64,000 nt of DNA from JACQHM01 sp964535215 (GTDB taxonomy: Bacteria > Methylomirabilota > Methylomirabilia > Methylomirabilales > JACQHM01), in contig CAZHST010000002.1 of the NCBI GenBank assembly GCA_964535215.1, forward strand, positions 1 through 64,000. The letters are read 5' to 3'. Under the pieces are notes generated by a model. It was not told where the DNA came from. It ran no database searches and saw nothing but the letters and a program-made list of their open reading frames with translations. The position numbers and the translations under genes are program-made. The first letter of the stretch is position 1. Each line of letters opens with the position of its first letter. Shown here piece after piece: positions 25,740 to 32,992 of this stretch.

Positions 25740-26522
25740 CTACAGGGGAACCGAGCTCACCGCCAGCAGATAGCGGCCCAGGAACTCGCCCACGAGGGCC
25801 ATCACAACCGCGACATAGAGAAGGCCTGTGGCCGCTTGCGTATGGGGGATCTTCAGGGTCTCCCAGATCAAGATCCCCAAGATGATAGAAGCCAGGATGC
25901 CGATACCCATCCGCCCGATGAGGATGGCCCCATACCGGGAGAGGAAGAGGGAGACCCCCGGCTGGCCTCCGGTGGAAGCCAAGAGGCCCAGGTTGACCAG
26001 GATAAAAAAGCCCTGGGCCAGGGTGGAGAGGAGGTAGAGGGCCACCAGGCGCTTCAAGGGCGTGATGGAAAGGCCGGGCTCGATCAGGTACCAGTGGCCG
26101 AGGAGCATCCCCGTTGTCACCGATCCCAAGAGGAGAGCCGAAAGGAAGAAGTTGAGGAGGAGGAGGCCGTCGTTCAGGGAGAGGGAGGAGGTGATCCGGA
26201 AGGGAAGGGCGCTTGCGGCGAGAGCCAGGATGCCGATTGAAACCAGGAGACGGTACAGGAAGAAACTCTTCCCCGCATCCTTCAGGAAGAGGGAACCCAT
26301 GAAGAGGAGACAGGCGATGGAGAAGCCCGCCATCCAGAGGGGGATCCTGGCAGAGCCATAAGAGAGACCGATAACAATCCCCTCCAGGGCCAGGATGGTA
26401 AAGGCGATCACCTTGAGGAAGCCTCTCCTCCTTAAGCCCTCCGGGGCGGCCAACAGGGCGAAGAGGCTTCCCGTTGCCGCCTGATGGAGCAGGATGATGA
26501 AGGCCCCTGCCACCCCCCTCAC
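25740..26522 (-). CDS. Conserved integral membrane protein
   Basis: A 260-residue protein with about seven or eight hydrophobic helices and few charges. The most distinctive block is SVTTGMLLGHWYLIEPGLSITPLKRLVALY. His and Arg residues inside or near helices (GHWYL, LIGRMGIG) could bind heme or quinone, but this is speculation. The start is GTG at 26522 with a G-rich site, just after the MetE-like stop. Its position ahead of the Rieske and FAD genes suggests a membrane partner for them. I do not recognise the family by name. Confidence 0.75.
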   Translation of the reverse strand: MRGVAGAFIILLHQAATGSLFALLAAPEGLRRRGFLKVIAFTILALEGIVIGLSYGSARIPLWMAGFSIACLLFMGSLFLKDAGKSFFLYRLLVSIGILALAASALPFRITSSLSLNDGLLLLNFFLSALLLGSVTTGMLLGHWYLIEPGLSITPLKRLVALYLLSTLAQGFFILVNLGLLASTGGQPGVSLFLSRYGAILIGRMGIGILASIILGILIWETLKIPHTQAATGLLYVAVVMALVGEFLGRYLLAVSSVPL

Positions 26523-26525
26523 CTC

Positions 26526-27536
26526 TCACCCCCCATGCCCCAATTCCTTCCGGATCTGCCGGGTGGCGTCCACGACGACCTTGAGCTTCTCCTTCGCCTC
26601 CTTCACGGTCCTGGTCTTCAGGCCACAGTCTGGGTCAACCCAGATGGATTCTCCGGGAAGGAGACGGAGGGCTGTTCGGATTCGCTCACCGACCATCTCG
26701 ACCTCCTCCAGCACATGGGAATGCACATCCACAACCCCGAAGGAGAGGTCCTTCGTGAAGGGGTGCTCCTGGAAGCGGGGCAAGAGGTCCAGGCGGCTGT
26801 TCGACATCTCCAGGTCAAAGTTGTCCACGGGGAGCTCCAGCATCTGAGGATAGATGAACTCGAAGGCCCCATAGCAGATATGGGTGATGAAGTAGGCGGG
26901 GAGACCATCGGTCACCATGTGCATGGCCTCGATGGCAAAGGGAAGCTCCTCGGGACGGGCAGAGACGGCAGGCTCGTCCACCTGAATGATCTTCGCCCCG
27001 GCCTCAACCAGCGCCTCCACCTCCTTGCGAACTTCCCGGGCTAGGGCCAGGCAGGCAGTTTGACGGTTCGGGTAGTACTCGTTAAAAGACCAATCCATCA
27101 TGGTGTAGGGACCGGTGACCATCCCCTTCACCGGTTTCTTTGTCAGGGACTGGGCGAACTTCCACCAGGAGATCGTGATGGGGCCAGGCCATTTGACCTC
27201 CCCGACGATGACGGGCTTCCGGTAGTACCGGTTCCCGTAGGAGCGGACAAATCCCCCCAGTTCGAATCCCTGAAACGCCTCGGCGAAGTAGGCTACCATG
27301 TCCCCCCGGTACATCTCCCCATCCACCAGGACATCAAGGCCGATCTCCTCCTGGAAGGCCATCCAGAACTCCGTGGCCTTCCGCTCCAGGACCTCCAGCT
27401 CCCGCTGGGTGATCTGTTTCCTGGAGAATTCGGCCCTGGCCGTGACCAGGTAATCAGGCTTCGGATAGCTCCCGACGGCCGTCGTCGGAAGAATGGGAAG
27501 GTCAAGCCCCAGGGCGAGTAATTTCTCCCGGCTCAT
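26526..27536 (-). CDS. MetE C-terminal-type methionine synthase (core MetE)
   Basis: Cobalamin-independent methionine synthase catalytic domain, 336 residues against about 750 in full MetE. The zinc ligands are intact: His and Cys in ITHICYGAF, Glu in FDLEMSNSR and Cys in VDPDCGLKTR. The substrate loop QVDEPAVSARPEELPF is also conserved. Stand-alone core MetE enzymes are known in archaea and some bacteria and may take methyl groups from a corrinoid protein rather than folate. Its ATG overlaps the previous stop by one base (TGATG), pairing it with the N-half-like gene. A metF gene lies elsewhere in the window (43792-44718). Confidence 0.88.
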   Translation of the reverse strand: MSREKLLALGLDLPILPTTAVGSYPKPDYLVTARAEFSRKQITQRELEVLERKATEFWMAFQEEIGLDVLVDGEMYRGDMVAYFAEAFQGFELGGFVRSYGNRYYRKPVIVGEVKWPGPITISWWKFAQSLTKKPVKGMVTGPYTMMDWSFNEYYPNRQTACLALAREVRKEVEALVEAGAKIIQVDEPAVSARPEELPFAIEAMHMVTDGLPAYFITHICYGAFEFIYPQMLELPVDNFDLEMSNSRLDLLPRFQEHPFTKDLSFGVVDVHSHVLEEVEMVGERIRTALRLLPGESIWVDPDCGLKTRTVKEAKEKLKVVVDATRQIRKELGHGG

Positions 27537-28525
27537 CAGATTCCTCCGTGCAGGAACTCGTCTCTAAGCTCCCTCATGCGGCAAAGCTTTCCCAGGGCCT
27601 TCTCCCGGGGGAGGTACTCAAGGCCGCAGGAGGGGTTCAAGTAGACGAAAGGCGTTTTCAGTTTCGGCAACACCTTTTCCAGGATCTGGAAGACGGTCTC
27701 CTTGGCCTCGACCTTCGTGTTCCGGCCGTCAATCACCCCAAGCCCCAGAACCTTTTCCGAGCCGGTCTTTGAGATCAGCTCCGGGAGGGCGGGGCTGTAC
27801 GTGAAATCCAAGCCCAGGATCTCCACGGGCAGGGCCTGGAAGGTTTCATAGCAGGGGATGGCATCGCCAAAATAGGTGTAGAGGGCTACCCAGGCGGACC
27901 CTTTGACCGACGTTAAGATGTCCACAGCCTCCCGGAAGAGGTCCAGGTCCTCCGGATGTTTGAGGATTGAAGGCTCATCGATCTGGATGACCTCTGCCCC
28001 TTCCCGGGCTAAGGCCCCTACCTCCTCACCCAGCGCGGCGGCAAAATCCAGGACCAGGGTCCTAAGATCCTGATACCTCCCCGTCTGGGGGATGGATGAC
28101 CTCGCCAGGGTATAGGGGCCTGTCAGGACCGGCTTGACCGGCTTTGAGGAGAGACCCCTGGCCAGACGGAACTCCTCCACGACCAGAGGACCCCTCCGTC
28201 TGACCTGCCCGATGATCACAGGCTGTCGAAAGTAAAAGTTGGTGTCGAAGAACCGGAGGAGGCCATCAATCTCGACCCCCTCCATCTTCCCTACCAGGTG
28301 AGAGATGGGATCATACCAGCGGATCTGACCATCGGTGACCAGGTCCAATCCAGCCCTGATCTGTTCCTGGATCACCTCCTCGGTCACCGAATCCAGAACC
28401 TGCCCGAAGGCTTCCGCCGACAGCTCACCCCGCTCCCACCGGGCATAAGCCTGACGCAAACGCTGTCCTTCCTTCCCCTCACCGATCCTTGGATAGCTTC
28501 CCGTATTGGCCAGCAACAGTTCCAC
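27536..28525 (-). CDS. MetE N-half-like paralogue without zinc ligands
   Basis: A 329-residue MetE-superfamily TIM barrel beginning LANTGSYPRIGEGKEGQRLRQAYARW, a pattern closer to the N-terminal half of MetE, including GLDLVTDGQIRWYDPI. The catalytic HxC pair is replaced (VALYTYFGD) and the Glu ligand by Asp, although QIDEPSIL and NPSCGLEYLP remain. It therefore probably does not activate homocysteine itself. Lying directly upstream of the catalytic half with a one-base overlap, it could be the second half of a split MetE or a substrate-binding partner. Confidence 0.8.
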   Translation of the reverse strand: MELLLANTGSYPRIGEGKEGQRLRQAYARWERGELSAEAFGQVLDSVTEEVIQEQIRAGLDLVTDGQIRWYDPISHLVGKMEGVEIDGLLRFFDTNFYFRQPVIIGQVRRRGPLVVEEFRLARGLSSKPVKPVLTGPYTLARSSIPQTGRYQDLRTLVLDFAAALGEEVGALAREGAEVIQIDEPSILKHPEDLDLFREAVDILTSVKGSAWVALYTYFGDAIPCYETFQALPVEILGLDFTYSPALPELISKTGSEKVLGLGVIDGRNTKVEAKETVFQILEKVLPKLKTPFVYLNPSCGLEYLPREKALGKLCRMRELRDEFLHGGI

Positions 28526-28601
28526 GGTCCACCTCTACCCTGAAAAAAATGAAGGCCGCTCGGATGCGGCCGAGGAATCAGTGCCGTGAAGCGATGGAGA
28601 A

Positions 28602-29030
28602 CTAGTCGCCGATCACCTGAACCGTCATGGTCCGCTCCCTGGGCCCATCCAGCTCGGCGAGGATGATGCTCTGCCACCTCCCCAGCTCTAACCTCCCCCC
28701 GGATACAGCCAGGGCGAGACTTTGGCCTAAAAGGATGGCCCGCAGATGGGAGGCGGCGTTATGCCGGTCGCAGTCGGAATAGCGAGGATCGTTGTGCCGG
28801 TACCCATCCTGTTCCTCCACCAGGCGGTGGAGGAGTATCCTCAGATCCTCCATGAGGGCCTGCTGAAACTCGTTGACGAAGAGGGCAACGGTGGTGTGGA
28901 GAGAGGTCAGGACCAGGAGCCCATCGTTGATCTCATGCTTGACAACCCATGCCTCGATCTCTGGGGTAATATCCAGAAACTCCTCCTTGTCCTTGGTGAC
29001 CACGGTAATGACGTCCCGAATGATCCGCAT
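28602..29030 (-). CDS. yjbQ: YjbQ family protein (UPF0047)
   Basis: Small single-domain protein with the family motif blocks TSLHTTVALFVNE, the Glu-rich helix LVEEQDGYRHNDPRYSDCDRHNAASHLRAILLG and the C-terminal LGRWQSIILAELDGPRERTMTVQVIG. E. coli YjbQ has weak thiamine-phosphate synthase activity; the real role is unsettled. The ATG at 29030 is preferred over a TTG three bases before. It sits between a cupin gene and the MetE pair. Confidence 0.9.
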   Translation of the reverse strand: MRIIRDVITVVTKDKEEFLDITPEIEAWVVKHEINDGLLVLTSLHTTVALFVNEFQQALMEDLRILLHRLVEEQDGYRHNDPRYSDCDRHNAASHLRAILLGQSLALAVSGGRLELGRWQSIILAELDGPRERTMTVQVIGD

Positions 29031-29220
29031 CAAACCCTCTCCTCGGATAATGATGACCCCTCTCAGCCCTACCCTTTACCCTTGATCATGAGCGGGACCC
29101 TTGGGGGAGAGCCCCACCGCCTTTCCCCAGGAAAGGTATTATAGCCCTCTCCCCCGGAAACCGCCAAGCAAAAAGAGCACCGGGCTGGACGGTCCAGCCC
29201 TCCCCAGACCCTTTTCCCGA

Positions 29221-29571
29221 TCAGCTTGTCGGCCGCTTCAAACCCTGGGCTTCACGGGGGGGAGGGGCCATAAGAACCAGGATCACCAGCGGATCAGGTC
29301 CAAGGTTCTTGAGGCCATGTTCCTGCCCCGCTGACGCAAGGACCGCATCACCCTGTCCGAGGATCCGCTCCTCGCCTCCTACGCTGAAGACCCCTTCCCC
29401 TTCCACAATGTAGTAGACCTTGTCGGTACCCTCGTGGACATGAGGTCTCTGGCCCTGCCCCGGCTTGAGACAGTAAAGATCAACCAGGCACCGGTCGGTT
29501 CTGAAGAGACTGACCTTTTCAAACTTCTCCTCGGCGAAACGAATGGCCTTCGTCGTCTCAACCCACATCAT
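29221..29571 (-). CDS. Cupin-domain protein
   Basis: A 116-residue cupin. Motif 1 is GQRPHVHEGTDKVYYIVEGEG and motif 2 GQGDAVLASAGQEHGLKNLG, so two His, a Glu/Asp and a later His form a likely metal site. Such proteins include mannose-6-phosphate isomerase-like enzymes, dioxygenases and sensors. It lies 36 bases downstream of nuoI in the selenoprotein operon. Function unknown. Confidence 0.8.
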   Translation of the reverse strand: MMWVETTKAIRFAEEKFEKVSLFRTDRCLVDLYCLKPGQGQRPHVHEGTDKVYYIVEGEGVFSVGGEERILGQGDAVLASAGQEHGLKNLGPDPLVILVLMAPPPREAQGLKRPTS

Positions 29572-29607
29572 CGTTTCGAAGCCCGGTCGTGGATATGACC
29601 TCGGACA

Positions 29608-30081
29608 TTAACCCCGGTGGATCTTCTCCAGGGGGATGTCAGGGCGCTGCCTCAACGCCTCCCGAAGGGGCATCATGAGCTTCTCCTTCCCGTAGATGAA
29701 ATCGCTCCGGTCGTAGGAGGCCAGCTCGTACTCCTTCCCCATGAAGATGGCATCCTCAGGGCAGGCCTCCTCGCAGTACCCACAGAAGATGCAGCGGAGC
29801 ATGTGGATCTTGTAGATCCTGGCGTACCGCTCACCGTGCGAGCGTCGCTCCTCCGGGGTGTTCTCCGCCGGCTCGATGTAGATGGCATCGGCCGGGCAGG
29901 CGACAGCGCAGAGCTCACACCCCACGCACCGCTCCATCCCATCCTCATCAACCACCAGGATATGCCTTCCCCTGTATCTCGGGGCGAGGGGGAGACGCTC
30001 CTCAGGGTAAGAAACGGTGACCGGCTTCCTGAAGATATGCTTGAACGTTGTCCAGAGACTTTTCAGGAGGGCTTTCACCAT
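29608..30081 (-). CDS. nuoI: NuoI-type 8Fe ferredoxin subunit (copy 1)
   Basis: Resembles the complex I subunit that carries clusters N6a and N6b: CVGCELCAVACPADAIYIEP and CIFCGYCEEACPEDAIFMG bind two [4Fe-4S] clusters. The N-terminal helix LLKSLWTTFKHIFRKPVTVSYPEE is typical of NuoI. I chose ATG 30081, eight bases after the stop of the GrdB-like selenoprotein gene; upstream in-frame sequence overlaps that gene. Product 157 residues. No other Nuo subunits except NuoB lie nearby, so it may serve as a soluble or membrane-associated electron carrier here rather than as part of a full complex I. Confidence 0.88.
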   Translation of the reverse strand: MVKALLKSLWTTFKHIFRKPVTVSYPEERLPLAPRYRGRHILVVDEDGMERCVGCELCAVACPADAIYIEPAENTPEERRSHGERYARIYKIHMLRCIFCGYCEEACPEDAIFMGKEYELASYDRSDFIYGKEKLMMPLREALRQRPDIPLEKIHRG

Positions 30082-30088
30082 GCCGACC

Positions 30089-30772
30089 TCATCCAGGATA
30101 GCCGGGGTACACCCGCTCTTGGATCTCCCCCGGAGCGGGCGGGGCCAGGAAGAGGGCAAGGGCATCTTGTAACACCCGCCGCTGGAGCTCGGCTTCCCCC
30201 GGGGGCCCAAGGGAACGACCTAACGGGAAGCCCTTCGGGGAAAGGGCCCGGGGGGGACGGGCAAGCTTTGATTCGGCCGGAGAGACCGTGATGAGGACCG
30301 TTGGGATGCCCCGCATCTCGATCTCCCGCTGGATCGCGACGACCGCGCGATGACACACGGGTCAGCCCCCGGTCAGGAGGACGAGGTCAGCATCTGAACG
30401 TTCGATCAGATCCCCCACCTGGGGGGCAGTCCCCTCGTAGATCGCCTTGAGATCCAGGCTCCAACCCAACCCGATATGGCGTTCAGCCAGCCCTCGGATG
30501 ATCCCCTTCTCGGCCAACTCCCGCAGCCGGTCAATGGGGAAGACGCAGTTGATATCCCTGTCGGCATCCGAGTGGTCGTAGTGGGCGTGGGCGATAGAAA
30601 GGTCCTCGGCCCGGACATCGCCAGGGATGATCCGCCAGGTGGTATCCCCCTCCAGGTTAAAGGGTTCCTGCCCTTTATGGTAGACGCCGGCGTTGGAGAC
30701 CAAGGCGACAATCGAGTCCTCCAGCCTTCCCTCGAAAGGGGTGAAAGGGACGCATCGCCGTGACATCTTCAT
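30089..30772 (-). CDS. GrdB/PrdB-like reductase family selenoprotein
   Basis: Member of the glycine/sarcosine/betaine/D-proline reductase selenoprotein B family. The first 136 residues include the family block HYDHSDADRDINCVFPIDRLRELAEKGIIRGLAERH. They end DLVLLTGG at a TGA (30362-30364). Reading it as selenocysteine gives GG-U-P-V-CHRAVVAIQREIE, a UxxC redox motif followed by a normal continuation to 227 residues. A perfect six-bp hairpin sits at SECIS distance. At this size it is much smaller than classical GrdB (about 430 residues), so it is a stand-alone family member of unknown substrate. It lies 20 bases after the selenocysteine peroxiredoxin gene and eight before nuoI. Confidence 0.88.
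30333..30351 (-). promoter_or_regulatory. SECIS element in the GrdB-like gene
   Basis: AUCGCG (30351-30346) pairs perfectly with CGCGAU (30338-30333) around the seven-base loop CGGUCGU. The stem starts ten bases after the UGA, and the loop carries the GGUC seen in the E. coli fdhF element. Confidence 0.75.
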
Positions 30773-30792
30773 AGCCGCTCACCAAATATCCC

Positions 30793-31266
30793 TTACTTCA
30801 GCTTCCGAAGGATGCCAAGCAGTTCCTCATTATCAGGCTGCTGGCGGAGTTCGTACAGCTTGATGTCGCGGATGCTCCCCTCTTTGTCAATGATGAACAC
30901 TGACCGCTGGGGGAAGCCTTCCTCCCGCAGGACATTGTACTTCAAGGCCACCTGCCCATGGGGCCAGAAATCACTCAACAGGGGGTAGTTCAAGCCACCA
31001 CACTTCTCCGAGAAAGCCGCCAGGGTGAAACGGCTATCGGTGCTAATACCCAGGACCTGGGTATCGTAGTCCGCGAACCGCTGGAGATCGGCATTGTACG
31101 CGGACAGCTCGGCCTGTCAGACAGGGGTAAAGGCCAGAGGGAAGAAAGCCAAGAGCACGTTCTTCTGGCCCTTGAAGCTGGAGAGGGTCACGTCGTTCCC
31201 GTTATGATCCTTGAGGGTGAAATCGGGAGCTGGCTCGCCGACCTTGAGGGTATGGATCATCCGCAT
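30793..31266 (-). CDS. Selenocysteine peroxiredoxin (AhpC/TSA or BCP type)
   Basis: Thiol/selenol peroxidase. The ATG at 31266 follows AAAGGAGGAG. The chain MRMIHTLKVGEPAPDFTLKD leads to AFFPLAFTPV and then TGA at 31117-31119, where peroxiredoxins have the peroxidatic cysteine (TPVC). Reading through gives TPV-U-QAELSAY at residue 50 and a complete 157-residue peroxiredoxin including GISTDSRFTLAAFSEKCGGLNYPLLSDF and RSVFIIDKEG. Selenocysteine peroxiredoxins are known in several anaerobes. A second Cys in EKCGG could be resolving. It heads the PrxU-GrdB-NuoI part of the operon. I could not draw a convincing SECIS stem. Confidence 0.92.
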
Positions 31267-31349
31267 GTCACTCTCCTCCTTTCGGGAAAGGAGAAGGGGA
31301 GGGATCGGTCTCCAACGGCTCCCCCCCTTCCCCTGAATCTCGCAGGATT

Positions 31350-31532
31350 TCAAAGACTTCCGCCGGGCTTTACCACCCAGGTATCCCCTCGCTTGAAGAG
31401 GACCTCCAGATCTCCTTCGCCCAGCTTCTGCTTTCCGCTCGGGATCTGGGCCCTCACGCCTTCCTCTGCTCAATCCACCGGATCGTGGGCTCGATTGGGC
31501 GGGGAAAGAGCCAAGAGGTTACATACCGTCAT
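31350..31532 (-). other. Possible 60-residue gene with internal TGA, after nuoB
   Basis: Ten bases after the nuoB stop, AAGGAG and then an ATG (31532) open a frame that hits TGA at codon 21 (31470-31472) and continues in frame to a second TGA at 31350-31352. Read through, the product ends in a protein-like stretch, KLGEGDLEVLFKRGDTWVVKPGG. It could be a tiny selenoprotein, a 35-residue protein from the GTG at 31457, or non-coding spacer. No strong SECIS hairpin follows the first TGA, and a neighbouring intergenic region shows a similar accidental-looking frame. Confidence 0.25.
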
Positions 31533-31544
31533 TATCCCTTCTCC

Positions 31545-32126
31545 TTACTTCAAGGCCTGAGGGTCGGCATCGGGGGTTTGAGGTCTCCTCCGGAACCATG
31601 GAAGGTGGATGAGCCCCTGCCTCGCGGGCCGTTCCTTGTCAATCTTCTCCTGGAGCTTCATGATGCCATGGATGAGCTGCTCAGGCCGCGGAGGGCATCC
31701 AGGGACATACACATCCACAGGGACAATCTCATCCACCCCCTGAACGATGGCGTAGTTGTTAAAGATGCCGCCGCAGGACGCACAGGCCCCCATGGCGATG
31801 ACCCATTTCGGCTCCGGCATCTGATCGTAGATCTGGCGGAGGACCGGGGCCATCTTCCGGCTGACCCTCCCTGCCACAATCATGAGATCCGCCTGCCTGG
31901 GGGAGGCCCGGAAGACCTCGGCCCCGAACCGGGCCAGATCAAAACGGGAGGCGGCGGTGGCCATCATCTCGATGGCACAACAGGCCAATCCAAAGGTGGC
32001 GGGCCACAGGGAGGATCTCCTGGCCCAATTGACCATCTTCTCCAAGGTGGTCAGGAGAAGCCCCTGTTCCAGTTCCGCCCGTTCCTCCTGGGTGACCCCC
32101 TGGTCGAGCTGCCCGAGCTCAAGCAT
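31545..32126 (-). CDS. nuoB: NuoB-type [4Fe-4S] N2 subunit (copy 1)
   Basis: Complex I NuoB/PSST homologue of 193 residues. Ligands of the N2 cluster are visible: the tandem Cys in FGLACCAIEMM, Cys in MGACASCGG and Cys in VPGCPPRPEQL. The quinone-site-facing segment SPRQADLMIVAGRV is intact. It follows IscA with a 154-base gap. Only NuoB and NuoI of complex I are here, separated by two selenoprotein genes, so this copy may work in a small dedicated electron-transfer module. A second NuoB copy is at 40254-40781. Confidence 0.92.
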   Translation of the reverse strand: MLELGQLDQGVTQEERAELEQGLLLTTLEKMVNWARRSSLWPATFGLACCAIEMMATAASRFDLARFGAEVFRASPRQADLMIVAGRVSRKMAPVLRQIYDQMPEPKWVIAMGACASCGGIFNNYAIVQGVDEIVPVDVYVPGCPPRPEQLIHGIMKLQEKIDKERPARQGLIHLPWFRRRPQTPDADPQALK

Positions 32127-32193
32127 CGTTCATCCTTCCTCCAAAACCAATCCCGCCGATCTCTTAGCGCACCAGGTCGTGGAACCGCTCAGT

Positions 32194-32216
32194 CCCGCCC
32201 CTGAACGGGTGGGCGG
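32194..32216. repeat. GC-rich palindrome between iscA and nuoB
   Basis: CCGCCC (32195-32200) and GGGCGG (32211-32216) can pair around a ten-base loop. It is in the 154-base gap upstream of nuoB copy 1; no T tract follows, so it is more likely a processing or dispersed element than a terminator. I see no supported gene in this gap. Confidence 0.3.
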
Positions 32217-32280
32217 CTTTCGCTCAAGGGAAAGAGACCAAGGGAGGAAACAGCCTCACCCGTAGAACCATCCTCGCCGC

Positions 32281-32601
32281 TTAAGCGGAAAAGGATTGGC
32301 CACAGCCACAGGTTGACTTCGCATTAGGGTTCTTGATGGCAAACCCTGCCCCGTAGAGGCTGTCGGTATAGTCCACCTCAGAGTTGTTCAGAAACAGGTA
32401 GCTTTTTGGATCCACCAGGATCTTCACCCCATCCTGCTCAAACACCTTGTCGCCAGGCCTGGCGTTGTCAAAGGCCAGTTGGTACTGGAAGCCGGAGCAG
32501 CCACCTCCTGTCACCCGGATCCTGAGGCCCTCCTCTTGAATCCCTTTTTCAGCCCTGATAGTCTTGAGCTTTTCGACGGCCGTTGGTGTAAGCGTCACCA
32601 T
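32281..32601 (-). CDS. iscA: A-type Fe-S carrier protein (IscA/ErpA)
   Basis: HesB-family iron-sulfur carrier of 106 residues. The three conserved cysteines are in GGGCSGFQYQ and STCGCGQSF, spaced as in ErpA/IscA. It passes [4Fe-4S] clusters to apo-proteins. It is downstream of iscS and an nfu-type gene and upstream of nuoB, an Fe-S target, on the same strand. ErpA and IscA cannot be told apart confidently from sequence alone. Confidence 0.92.
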   Translation of the reverse strand: MVTLTPTAVEKLKTIRAEKGIQEEGLRIRVTGGGCSGFQYQLAFDNARPGDKVFEQDGVKILVDPKSYLFLNNSEVDYTDSLYGAGFAIKNPNAKSTCGCGQSFSA

Positions 32602-32651
32602 TCTCCTTATACCTCCTTCTGGATCCCAGGTGTTAAAGGGTGGAGGCCCCC

Positions 32652-32969
32652 TCAGTAATTGAAACCTTGGGGGCCAAAATCCTCGAACGGCGAGACCGGG
32701 ATGAGCTCCTCAAACTCGGGGATCTCTTCCCTCAGCATCCGCTCGATCCCGAGCTGAAGCGTCATCAGGGAGCTTGGGCAGCCGGCGCAGGAGCCAACCA
32801 TCTTGATCTTGGCCGACCGGCCGATGACCTCAACCAGCTCGATGTCCCCACCGTCGGCGTTCACATACGGCCTGATCTGAGCCAGGACAGCCTCAATCTT
32901 CTCCCGCATGGCCGCTTCTTCCGGGGTCTCGGTCCTCGGGACCTCATGGGCACGATGCTCTTCCTGCAC
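32652..32969 (-). CDS. NifU C-terminal (Nfu) domain Fe-S scaffold
   Basis: A 105-residue protein with the Nfu signature VNADGGDIELVEV and the cluster-binding CxxC in GSCAGCPSSLMTLQLGIERML. Nfu proteins bind a [4Fe-4S] cluster at a dimer interface and deliver it to target enzymes. There is no IscU gene in this cluster, so this Nfu and IscA may be the main scaffold and carrier here. It starts 23 bases after the iscS stop. Confidence 0.92.
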   Translation of the reverse strand: MQEEHRAHEVPRTETPEEAAMREKIEAVLAQIRPYVNADGGDIELVEVIGRSAKIKMVGSCAGCPSSLMTLQLGIERMLREEIPEFEELIPVSPFEDFGPQGFNY

Positions 32970-32992
32970 AGGAATACCTCCTTTCCTAAGGT

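Noticed and set aside
25705..26529. Upstream extension of the Rieske frame to 378 codons
   Set aside because: It overlaps the membrane-protein gene in another frame and is Pro/Gly/Arg-rich; the real Rieske start is ATG 25704.
32161..32273. Short minus-strand frame with an internal TGA between iscA and nuoB (starts MVLRVRLFPPLVSFP)
   Set aside because: No ribosome site for its ATG, only 35 codons, and it is built over a GC palindrome. I take it as chance, although it resembles a selenoprotein-like read-through.
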